From Chara braunii (Eukaryota > Streptophyta > Charophyceae > Charales > Characeae), in the NCBI GenBank assembly GCA_003427395.1, contig BFEA01000005.1:2277476-2341475 (forward strand): DNA of 64,000 nucleotides. Direction: 5' to 3'. The notes under the pieces were generated by a model. The model made no database searches. It had not been told where the DNA came from and was given only the letters and a program-made list of their open reading frames with translations. Both the position numbers and the translations under genes were made by a program. Position 1 is the first letter of the stretch, and every line of letters starts with the position of its first letter. This document shows, in pieces, positions 35,522-44,990 of this stretch.

Positions 35522-35608
35522 CTGTCCTTTGTGCTTTGTGGCAGTGATGTCGAATCCCATTTCAACATCTTGCGGGGATAGCTCCTTCTTCACCACTTGT
35601 TCCTCTTT
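35522..35608 (-). CDS. NTRC: NTRC exon: linker between reductase and thioredoxin domains
   Basis: 87 bp, 29 codons, phase 0. Acceptor TTACAG|AAAG, donor GGACAG|GTGAG. Peptide KEEQVVKKELSPQDVEMGFD continues to ITATKHKGQ. This charged linker ending in FDIT.TKHKGQ before [10 protein letters not shown] is particular to NTRC and separates it from ordinary thioredoxin reductases. Confidence 0.94.
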
Positions 35609-35879
35609 CTGTAAGTTGACATTTTCCACCAGTTACAAAACCGCAGAAACAGTTGACAAACGGAAAACGCAGAGTGTCAGTTGCACCTTGCCTTACAAAA
35701 TGCCAGGTGAAATGAAACACTGCAATCCTGCAAAATAACAAGGGATGAAGGGCATCCATTAATAGGCCGCATCTGTCGGAAAGAGCACAATTAGCACGGT
35801 CAGAGTAAAGTTAGTAACCACCTATGTATTCCCGTGGCAAGCTGCAGACCATGCAACTGCCCATCTACACATCCAGGTA

Positions 35880-36255
35880 CATTTCCAAACCTCAGCAGAA
35901 TAATTCTCCTAGCAGCATTCTTGTCAAAGTCAACCTGTAAATTACGTCTATAGGTCAAGAGGCCTTAAGCGCAGGATAAAACAGGCTATAACCATTTACA
36001 GCTTGACCCTGTAAAGGGGTTTTTAACATAGACCAATCAGCTGCCCCTACCATCGTCACATCTGTAAATGTCATCTCCTAGCAGCAACTGTCTACGTTCT
36101 TGTCGGGGTCAACCTGCTAATCAGGACCGAGTTAATAATGGGTCTTAACCATAGCTCGACAAGCCTTGGGTTAAAACAGGTCTTAACCATTACAGTTGAC
36201 CTAGTAAAGGGGTTTTAACCATAGACCAATCAGCTGCCCCTACCATCTTCACCTG
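35880..36255. repeat. Imperfect tandem duplication, spacing 193 bp
   Basis: GACCAATCAGCTGCCCCTAC occurs at 36031 and 36224, preceded in both copies by TAAAACAGG and GTAAAGGGGTTTT blocks. Lies in the intron between the linker exon and the FAD-binding exon. Confidence 0.8.
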
Positions 36256-36322
36256 AATAGAACGCCCAGTCATTATAGTGGTATCTAGACTGAAAGTTTC
36301 ACCAAAATACAGCTATAATGAC

Positions 36323-36965
36323 CATGGTAACCCCGGACCCGGACACCGGACACTTCCGGACTGTCTTCCAGACCAGTGTCTGGACTGGTCCGGACTGCCC
36401 GGTGATCCGGACATCACCGGACACCGGACAGTCCAGACCGGTCCCCAGGGTGCAAAAATGTCCGGACCCAAAAAAAAAAAAAAAAAAAAAAAACAGAAAA
36501 CAGAAATTGAGACTTCGTCAAAATCCTCTTGACAGCTACTTCCCCCCCTTCCACCTTTGGAGTTCTAAAAATTTGAGGCTTCGTCGAATCCAAAAACCCA
36601 AAAAAAAAAAAAAAAAAAAAAAACAGAAAACAGAAAACAAAAAAAACAGGGGTGGGGTGGGGTTGGGTGGGGGTGTTGGCAGGCACTTACCTGCTTTGCA
36701 CTCTGTAGTTCAGGCAGCAGAGCACGTGTCTTGAAGCAAATCAACTTGCACATTTAACTAGCAGACATGCAGAGTTGCAAACAGTGCAAAGCAGGCACAA
36801 GACTAAAGAAACAGAGAATTTGTTTTTGAAAAAAGTATGATTAACTTTGAACTCTGAACTTTGGATTTAGTAATTCAAGTTCATATCTTCACATATAACT
36901 TCAAAGTTCAAACTTTGCAGTTCAATTCAGAACGTCAGAGTCTTCAGACTGGCAGCACTGTCAGT

Positions 36966-37001
<36 letters not shown>

Positions 37002-37325
37002 CAACGGGCAGCAGCGGCAGGCGCCACGTCAAAACGGTCGCTTTGAAATTGCTCCGGCCTGCGCGAAACCCGCCACCTCAAAACCTGCAGTGTCTTGTGT
37101 CTGGACCTCTAGGCCATGAAAGGTGGGGTGAAATGACACTTAAAAATCACCCCGTTATTTTTTGAGGGGCGGCTAGGACCCGACAAACGTCCTGGGCCGC
37201 CCCATTTTTTGTTTTGATTTTTGCCCCAGGGGCCTCCATCCGGACATGGGGACCGGACACCAGACACTGGACACCGGACACCGGACTGTCTGGAACCCGG
37301 TCCGGACGTCCGGGCGGTTACCATG
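36323..37325. mobile_element. hAT-like non-autonomous foldback transposon (1003 bp)
   Basis: Terminal inverted repeats start CATGGTAACC at 36323 and end GGTTACCATG at 37325. Behind them both ends are built of CCGGACACCGGAC repeats for 100 bp or more. Flanked by the identical 8-bp sequence ATAATGAC (36315-36322 and 37326-37333); an 8-bp duplication is the hallmark of hAT elements among others. The interior has two A runs, a CT microsatellite (36967-36998) and no transposase. Confidence 0.85.
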
Positions 37326-37333
37326 ATAATGAC

Positions 37334-37984
37334 CGAGAGTATTATTCGGGTAAACATGGTACTGAGAAATGCTCACAGCCACTTGTGACAATATCATCTT
37401 CAAGCAGTGAAGTTGCTTTACTGCCTATCGCACAGGGGTACCAAAGGAGGAAGCACCGAAACCACCCATCAGAAGACAATTCTGAAACCCAATGAAAACC
37501 CAAAACATGGCCCACAAGAGAGGAACAAGGGCACAAACACAAAGGCAAGGACTTACGCAATCTGCTGACAACTGGAGGGCATTTGATCACAATTGTGCAG
37601 CGAGTTTTTGGCCACCAAACAGTGAGAGCAACACTACAGTGCTCTTCTCTGACATTGCAGGATTTCCTAGAAGTGGCATAAGGTGGCGACATACTGCTTT
37701 CTCTCAAGCGGTGCCAGTACCCTTTGGCCCAACCAGCAGGATCCTATGCAGTTAGCTTCACTCATATTTGATAGCATTTCATTCGAGAAGGGTGTACCCT
37801 TAGCAGCCGAGTAGGGATTCCAAGTGAGATGCTAAATTGCAACCTAACGCAGAGAGAAGACGATAAGAAGCACTCGACTCACGTTAAATCAGAGTCTACA
37901 GCAGCTCAAGAGAGTTAAAAGTAAGTGACTGTCACGGTCGCAAAGTGGTTAAACAAGCGTCAGCGGAAACAGACATGAACGAAC
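37334..37984. other. NTRC intron, nothing recognised
   Basis: Unique-looking intron sequence between the hAT-like element and the donor of the FAD-binding exon. Confidence 0.5.
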
Positions 37985-38092
37985 CTGATGGAACTCTACC
38001 AACAAGTTGGTTCTCGTCAAATATCTCTCCACAGAGAGGGCTGCCATACACCCAGACGCTGCAGCAGTGATTGCTTGTCTCCATTCATCGTC
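37985..38092 (-). CDS. NTRC: NTRC exon: FAD-binding end of the reductase domain
   Basis: 108 bp, 36 codons, phase 0 at both ends. Acceptor TTGCAG|GAC, donor CAG|GTTCG. Peptide starts [20 protein letters not shown] and ends [10 protein letters not shown]. The RQA(I/V)TAA.SGC.AA block is the conserved FAD-binding helix that follows the GD(V/L)Q motif of the previous exon. One residue is unusual: TAAASGC where I recall TAAGSGC as typical. Confidence 0.94.
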
Positions 38093-38304
38093 CTGCAACA
38101 AGTCACACAATAATAACAGTTGATTAGCCTTTTTTCAAAAAGGGCGACGGCCTTGAGGTATCATCATCAACTGACCAGCCTCAGGTATTTCAGAATTATA
38201 ATTTACCCGAGTTCATCAGGCTGCAAACTTATTTCTGCATATCCCATAAAATCCACAGTGAGAACAATACATCTAATGCGCGATTACTTCAGGTCTACAT
38301 CAAT

Positions 38305-39300
38305 TGAAACGGTTTTCACATTTCTGCAGTCACGGATGCGGGCCCTAGAGTTCAATCCCCAGACCTCACTTTGCCCATGTACAGCATCAAGTGGACCCCT
38401 GAGTGTTTGAACCCGTGATCTGTGTTTTGGTAGCTGTTTGTCGTCTGTCGTAGGCCTGTGTAGCGGTAGGGGTTTGATCTGTAGGTCTGTCGATTAGGAG
38501 TCACAGCTCTGTAGAGGTCGTGGCTGTAGATGCTTTGAAAGGAAAAGGTCGTAGCTGCTACAGTCCTGAAAGGTCAAGGTCGTAGCTGCTACAGTTCCCG
38601 AAACGCCAAATCCACAGACTTCCGGAAGGTCCGGAAGTGGCCTTTCGAAGTGTCTCACGTTTTAGTCAGAGGCAAGTGGGCAAGTGGTGAGCCCAACGGC
38701 ACTACGTTGGCAGTGCGACTGCATCGAGTTGCCAGTGCAAACCCATGCAGTCGGCGGTACCGGTCCCAGTCAGTCAGGGTCCAGTCAAGCAAGTACCGTG
38801 TGGGACTGTGTACACCAAGGGGCTGGAAAAGGGGCAGACCGACGAGTTACAGAAGTATAAATCAAGAGGCAGCGCCCCAGCCATTCATTGATTCGCTGCG
38901 TAAGCCATGCGGAAGCGCTGCTACAGCGTCTTGTGCGAAGGTGGTCTGCAGGTTGCCTGAAGTCGAAGTGCGCTGAAGAGAGAGTGTAGCCATAGCCAGT
39001 AGTGTTACTGCGGCCATAGCCACTGTAGGAGGGAGATAGAATCTGAGTGTGTGTGTGGGTGTATTCAGTGTGATCAAGAGTTGAGGAGAGTTGAGGGCGT
39101 GAGAACAGTGGTGTTGAATGTGGAGACGAGAGTTGGATGTCGAGGCGCTGTTGCGCCATAGCCTATTGAAGTGAACTTGCATCTAAACTGTGTTCTTGTT
39201 GTCCATATCTCTGAGCTCTGAGTGGGCGCCCTGCGCCAGTGTGACTCGTCACCTGTTTGCGTATGTATGTGAAGTGGAAGTGAAAGCGAGTCTGATTGCA
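38305..39300 (+). repeat. 5' LTR of element E (996 bp)
   Basis: TGAAACGGTTTTCAC at the start, CTGATTGCA at the end. TATA box TATAAAT at 38856-38862. GCCATAGCC occurs at about 38990, 39011 and 39158. Confidence 0.9.
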
Positions 39301-39301
39301 T

Positions 39302-39313
39302 TGGTATCAGAGC
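39302..39313 (+). other. Primer-binding site of element E
   Basis: TGGTATCAGAGC, exact initiator-Met tRNA complement, one base after the LTR. Confidence 0.93.
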
Positions 39314-39468
39314 TGGTTCCCGTTACCCCACGCGCCCTCGCCGTTGCCAGCAGGGAAGAAGACGTGCGCCAGTGGGCGCCATAGCTGAGGTGCACCGAAG
39401 CAAGAAGAATCCGCCATAGCTCTGTTGCGGAGTGAGGTGCCGTGTACCTGCACAGAAGACAACGATGA

Positions 39469-39710
39469 AGAGAGAGAGAGANNNNNNNNNNNNNNNNNNN
39501 NNNNNNNNNNNNNNNNNNNNNNNNNNNNNNNNNNNNNNNNNNNNNNNNNNNNNNNNNNNNNNNNNNNNNNNNNNNNNNNNNNNNNNNNNNNNNNNNNNNN
39601 NNNNNNNNNNNNNNNNNNNNNNNNNNNNNNNNNNNNNNNNNNNNNNNNNNNNNNNNNNNNNNNNNNNNNNNNNNNNNNNNNNNNNNNNNNNNNNNNNNNN
39701 NNNNNNNNNN

Positions 39711-39775
<65 letters not shown>
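39469..39775. repeat. GA microsatellite with 229-bp assembly gap
   Basis: GA repeat on both sides of Ns at 39482-39710, so the gap is most likely an unresolved GA repeat; its true length is unknown. Confidence 0.9.
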
Positions 39776-39779
<4 letters not shown>

Positions 39780-39845
39780 CGATACAAGATTGTTGTGCGG
39801 TCCAAAGGAGAAAAGCGGCCATAGCCGCGGAGCTCGGACACAGGG

Positions 39846-40980
39846 TGTTGCATACTCATGATTACTTCAACAAGTATGGGCAGAACCAAAGATCAACCAA
39901 TAAACCAATATAGGATGAGCATGTATGCAGCGGAAGTCTGATAAATGGACTGACTCACATAGACTGAACTCGTACAGATATCACTCAACACACAAGCAAT
40001 CATGAGATGGCGAGGTCTGAGCCAATCATGGACGATGCTCAGGCCCCGTACAACCATACACAGATGAAAGGTGGGAGGAGAGACAAAGGAGGTGGGAGAT
40101 GTAGGCAGCGCCAGATGTCACCGAGATAGAATCCAGTAGGTCACCGATATGGTAGTCTAAAATGTCATCGAACAAGATCAAAATGTCGTGGACAATAAGA
40201 CACCAATGTCGGAGGTACAGAGTCCTAATGTAACTGGTGTCCAATCTGTGATGCTGCCGAGTATCAACCCCAACAATCTCCAAGTCTCGAATCCGGTAAG
40301 TATCACAGCCTCTTACCACCGAAGTCCAACACTGATCTCTGTCCAACTAGTATCAAGTCTCCAATCTGAAGAAGAAGAAGAAGTCTGAAGAAGAAGAAGA
40401 AGAAGGAGAGATGCCAGAGGAGGAGGAAGAGCTGAGGAGGAGGGTAGCCAGTGACTGTGGAGGGAGGAGAAAAGATCCTCGCCTCCGAGTACCTGGCTCG
40501 CTGCAACCGACTGCAGGTCGAAGTCCGCGATGGCCGCCGAGCTGCCGATAGGATGCTGCCTAGCTCCTCGCTCGCGGCTGCTGCTGCGATACCTCTGAGC
40601 TGCGCTAAGAACAGCGCAGCGCTAATGCTCCTCTGAACCGAAACGGACTGGCGCTCACTCAGCGGTCCAGTCGCTCGATAGTCCAAGTGAGACCGGCCGG
40701 TCTCTAAGTACCGGTAGGGCAAAGGCCGACCTCAGTGCTGCGAGCCCTGGCCGTGACCTGAACCGTCAAGATCGATGGTTCAGATCAGACCGGCAGGCGG
40801 CAGCCTCAAGAGCGCCGCCAGGCCCAAACGGTAATGTCGTTTGGGCCTGCCCGTCAGGTCTGGTCCGAAATGTGGCCTTTACGGCCTGCTGTACCCCAAG
40901 TCCAGGCCTTTAGGCCCTACTGTGTCCCCTTGGCCCTAAGTCGGGTCCGGTAGGACCCGTGTGGCGTCGAAGATGTAACA
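39846..40980 (-). repeat. Solo LTR, A-type (1135 bp), inserted in E leader
   Basis: Starts TGTTGCATAC and ends GATGTAACA. Flanked by CAGGG at 39841-39845 and 40981-40985. Interior shares the A-type layout (CAGGCCTTTAGGCC blocks at the outer end, GAA/GAAGAAG run in the middle) but is clearly diverged from A and A2. Confidence 0.87.
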
Positions 40981-41214
40981 CAGGGTTGCAACGAAGGAGA
41001 GAGAAAGGTGAAGCGAAGGAGAAGGGAGGAGAGACGAAGGAGGAGAAGTCACAGTTAGGGAGAAGGAAGGAGGGACGACAAAGATTAATGAAGCCATAGC
41101 CGAGGTGAAGTGAGAAAAAGGAGACAGGAGGAAGGAAGGAGAGGGAAGATAAAGAAGGTGGCAAGGAAGAAAGGAGGCCGGCAGCCATAGCCGAGTTAAG
41201 GGTTGTCCAAGGTG

Positions 41215-41346
41215 TTGACCAACGTTGACCCAGACTTTGACCGGAGAGTTGACCGGCAAGTCAACTGGCGTTGACCAAGGAGTTGACCGACGAGTTGACC
41301 AAGCGTTGACCAGCATTGACCGGGGCTGTTGACCACGAAATTGACC
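41215..41346 (+). repeat. Array of eleven TTGACC motifs
   Basis: TTGACC occurs eleven times on the plus strand in about 132 bp at irregular 7-20 bp spacing, plus one inverted GTCAAC. TTGAC(C/T) is the core of the W-box bound by plant WRKY factors. Confidence 0.85.
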
Positions 41347-41902
41347 AAGCTGGAGTTGGTATAATCTCGCCAAGCCCTTAGCCTATTCCCTCGCCCTATG
41401 GATGTGCACTCACCCGTTGGTACTTGCTGAGTCTGTCTGTCTCTTCTTTCTGCATTGAGTCTCTTATGTCCAGGTGCTAGGAACTCTGTGTATGAAGGAT
41501 AGAGCCTTGTTGACCAAACCCACACTGGCTGAATAGGGCTAAAGGCCGTGTCTGACGACTCGACTGACCCGGAGGACACGAACCCTCCCAAGGACCGGTA
41601 CTGACCGGCGGGCTGCTCGGTGTGGCACGGTAGGCCCAAGATCCGAGTTGTGGGCTGCACAACGGGCTGTCTAAGTCTTGAGAGGACTTGCTGATCACGT
41701 CGTCCTAGGGTGCACAACAGGCTGTCTAAGTCTTGAGAGGACTTGCTGATCACGTCGTCCTGTTTGCGACGTTAAATAATTCCTGAGGAGTTACGGGGGA
41801 TCTGCTTAAATACCTCCTGTAGTGACAGCCTTAAGTTTTAGGTCCAGCCTAGGGACCCTAGTTGACAGGGTCCTGAACCGGAGTGAAAACTGAAACTCAG
41901 TT

Positions 41903-43716
41903 GTGCACCTGTCACCATGGTTGACACGCGTGGTGGTACGAGCACCACCTAAGGAGCAGGAAGAGCAAGCCGCCGCCATACTGAAAGAGAGAAGAGAGAA
42001 GAAAGAGTTGTTAAAGCAGGCGAAGAAGCAAGCCTTGTTGGAGGAGAAGGCGGCAAAGAAGAAGAAGTTGGAAGAGGAGATGGAGAGATTAAAGAAAGAG
42101 GAGGAAGAAAAGCTGAAGGAAGTAGAAGCAGAAGCAGAAGAAGAAGAAGAAGAAGAAATTCCTTTGCAGAGGAATGTTAGGAGGACAGGGGAAGGAGAGT
42201 CAAGTGGCACGACAGAAGAGGAGAAGTTGGAGAAGATGGTGAGTGAGTGGGTAACAAATATATCCCTGGGAGAAGATGAAGAAACCATGATGTATTTCCC
42301 TAGGACGAGAGAGACGCGACAACTGCTGAGATCCAGGCAGTTCAGGATCCTTTGCAGCGGCAGGCCTTGGAGGAGGAAAAGAGGATGGAGTGGAAGTTGC
42401 GCCTTAGACGACAGAGAAGGAGACACATAGAGGTGGCGACCGAATTGGAGAAGGAGTTGGCCGCCACGAGGGAACAGCATGCACATTTCGCCGTGCAAGC
42501 GGATCTCAAGAACAAAGTGGAGATCATATTCAAGAGCCTAGAAGTGATGATTCAGGCCCAACAAGAGCAAATGAACTATTTAAGGGGCCACGATATAGCT
42601 TTGCAGTCCATGCACATAGGCTTTAGAGATTTGCGCATGACATGATGATGCGCATGGGCTCTGAAATGCAAGCCCGACTGACTAACATGCAAAGATTTTA
42701 CAAAGGCGTGATTGAGGGAGTTAAGTTAGTCGCTCCCAAAGAGGAGGAAGCTCACCCATGTAGGGAACCGGTTAAGGTTACGTTTCCTTATTCCTAGAGT
42801 GGGAAGAAGGAAGAGAATTATGATAACTGGGAGGCGAACGTTAATTCTTACGTTCACCTCCAAAAGATCCTCCCTGAGGAGCAAGTCCTCATCGCCTTTC
42901 ATGCCCTTAAGGACGAAGCATCTAGCTTCGCCCGATCGCTTGCTAGGGCCGCCAAGTCTGAAAATGACATGGTGGCATACTCCATCGTTACCCCCCTAAG
43001 CGAGTTCTTTAGGCTGCTCCACGAGCGGTTTGCAGATGTCACGAGGGGGATTAAAGCCTCCGATAAGCTACAGACTATTCACTCACGACACTGGCGGAGT
43101 GCGAGAGCACTCAAAGGAGTCATGGATGAGTTGGTCGCCATCCCAGGACAGGGGTCACGGAGGCCGAATTGGTCCAATATTCTATCGGGCTATGCCCGAG
43201 TCCTTGCGAGGGCACTTTTTCGAATGGAGTAGGGAGCCTGCCATTACCTACGATACACTGAGTAGGGAAGTGGTAGCCTTTGAGGCTCAGTCCATGCCAG
43301 CCTCCACTTTCTGGCATAAGGACTTAGACAAGTGGAAAAAAAGGAAAGGACGTACTATCTCGGGACAGGTTAAGGCCAAGGATCACTTGATCCTTACTTT
43401 AGATGAGGGTGGTATGGAGGAGGTCCCGTACAGTCAAATTGAGTGGGGCCTCGAGGAGGAAAACAGTAGTGTGAGTCAGGGGAGGACCTACGTTGCTGTC
43501 ACGACTGGAAGGTGGCTGCAAGGAAGAGGACGAGGCCAGGGCCAAGGGGGTCGGGCCTCTAGTTGCCAAGGGCAGGGCGCTCAGAGGGTTGGCGGCAGAG
43601 GAAACCGCCAAGACGAAGGTAGGGGTTATGGTCCCCCACAAAACCGTCTGCGTTCTAGTCGGTCACCTCCCAGGAGGGGTGGATGGCACCTTGGTTGGCC
43701 GCAAGGCAAGCCCTGG
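41903..43716 (+). pseudogene. Element E gag, 5' part (decayed, split by A2)
   Basis: N-terminal Lys/Glu-rich coiled coil (about 41950-42160), a second coiled coil IEVATELEKELAATREQHA near 42430 in the next frame, then the capsid-like part YVHLQKILPEEQVLIAFHAL near 42850, SEFFRLLHERFADVTRG near 43005 and an Arg/Gly/Gln-rich basic segment (43510-43700). At least three frame changes and a TAG near 42796. The frame that ends at 43716 resumes without shift at 52488 once one CCTGG copy is discounted. Confidence 0.82.
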
Positions 43717-44257
43717 TGTTACATGCCCGGTTGGGCGATGTACATACAAACCGAGGATCCGCAATGTGATAAAAAGGATTGAATGGACAATGCAGTGCAA
43801 GTAGAATCTCAACAAGTAATGTGCATCGTGATACATACAAATGGTGCTAAATAGCGCAGTGGAAGATTTTGATACAAGTCCTGACCTGACCGGACTGACC
43901 TCATTCACATAGTATCATATAGCGAAGTAGAATGCTAAAATGCTAATGACTAGCCCAACCAATGTTTGAACGTAGACCAAACATACATCATATCCATCAC
44001 CAGGTGTCAAGGAAATTGGCATTGTACACAGGAAGCAAGCGCCAAGTCCAAACATACACAGACGAAGAGTAGGGAATCAGACGAAGAGAGAGATGGGAAT
44101 GTCGTCAACACCAAGTCTTAGTCACAAGTCCCAAATAATTCCCCATAGCAATGTCTGAAGTCCAAAATGTCTCTCTTCTCTCGTAGTCTGCAGATGCAGT
44201 GAAGTCAGATGGTGAAAGGGGGAGAAGGAGATGGTGGACTGAGAAGAGGAAGAAGAA

Positions 44258-44294
<37 letters not shown>

Positions 44295-44975
44295 TACGAG
44301 CCAGATAATAACCTGTGATGTTGGCGCTGTGCTGCAGGTACCTCGAAGACGAAGCTGGAGCAATGGCGGTATAGAAGTACTTCTGGCCTCCGCCCAATCT
44401 CTCTCTCTCTCTAGTGCTATCCTAGCTATGGGGCCCGGCGTTGGAGACTACAGCTACCTACTGCGCCCAGCGCTGAAGACTAAAAGCTAACGCTACCACT
44501 ACCCTGCAGCGCTCCCTCCAGAGTGTTGTTGCCAAATCCTGAGGACTACAACTGCCTCCTGCCTACCCGTGAAGTGCATGGGAAGTCCCTATGTACTACC
44601 TCGGCCTGCCTCCTGACTGCCTGAAGGGCGAGCCAGGCCGAGGAGGCTGCTCTTGCCAATGCCGAAGTGTGCCAGGGGCTGGCGTTGCAGCAGCTGCTTG
44701 AGGCTGGCGTGGGAACATGCTAAGAATAGCCTGTTCCCGAAACCCTGGTTCGGTGCCTGAGTTTCAGGGCCGGTCGTTATGATGAACGACCGAAAATGGC
44801 CCTTTGATTCAGGCTAGAAAGGTTGTTGTAGGCCCCTGTTTTCAGGTTTTCGGGCTGAACAGTCACGGGGCCTGTAGACCATGGTTTTCAGGCTGTAAGC
44901 CTGAATTTCAGGCTTTTAGCCTGAGGGACGCAGGGCCTGGAAAATGGCCCTCATGTGCATGCGCAACATGTAACA
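43717..44975 (-). repeat. 3' LTR of element A2 (1259 bp)
   Basis: Plus-strand ends TGTTACATGC and GCAACATGTAACA. CT microsatellite about 44261-44290 and AGCTATGGGG near 44425. Followed by the C-rich complement of a polypurine tract (44976-44990). Confidence 0.93.
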
Positions 44976-44990
44976 CCCCCCCATCCTTAT
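44976..44990 (-). other. Polypurine tract of element A2
   Basis: Element-sense CATAAGGATGGGGGG directly before the 3' LTR. Confidence 0.85.

Larger units (their letters stand above)
39314..41902 (+). other. Leader of element E (with gap and nested solo LTR)
   Basis: No gene. Holds the GA repeat and gap (39469-39775), the solo LTR (39846-40980), a purine-rich part with GCCATAGCCGAG copies (41094, 41184), the TTGACC array (41215-41346), a direct repeat of about 50 bp with spacing 56 (about 41654-41706 and 41710-41762) and a block shared with the B leader (41751-41819). Confidence 0.75.

Noticed and set aside
39309-39889. Open frames with X residues on both strands
   Set aside because: They run through the assembly gap and the GA repeat.
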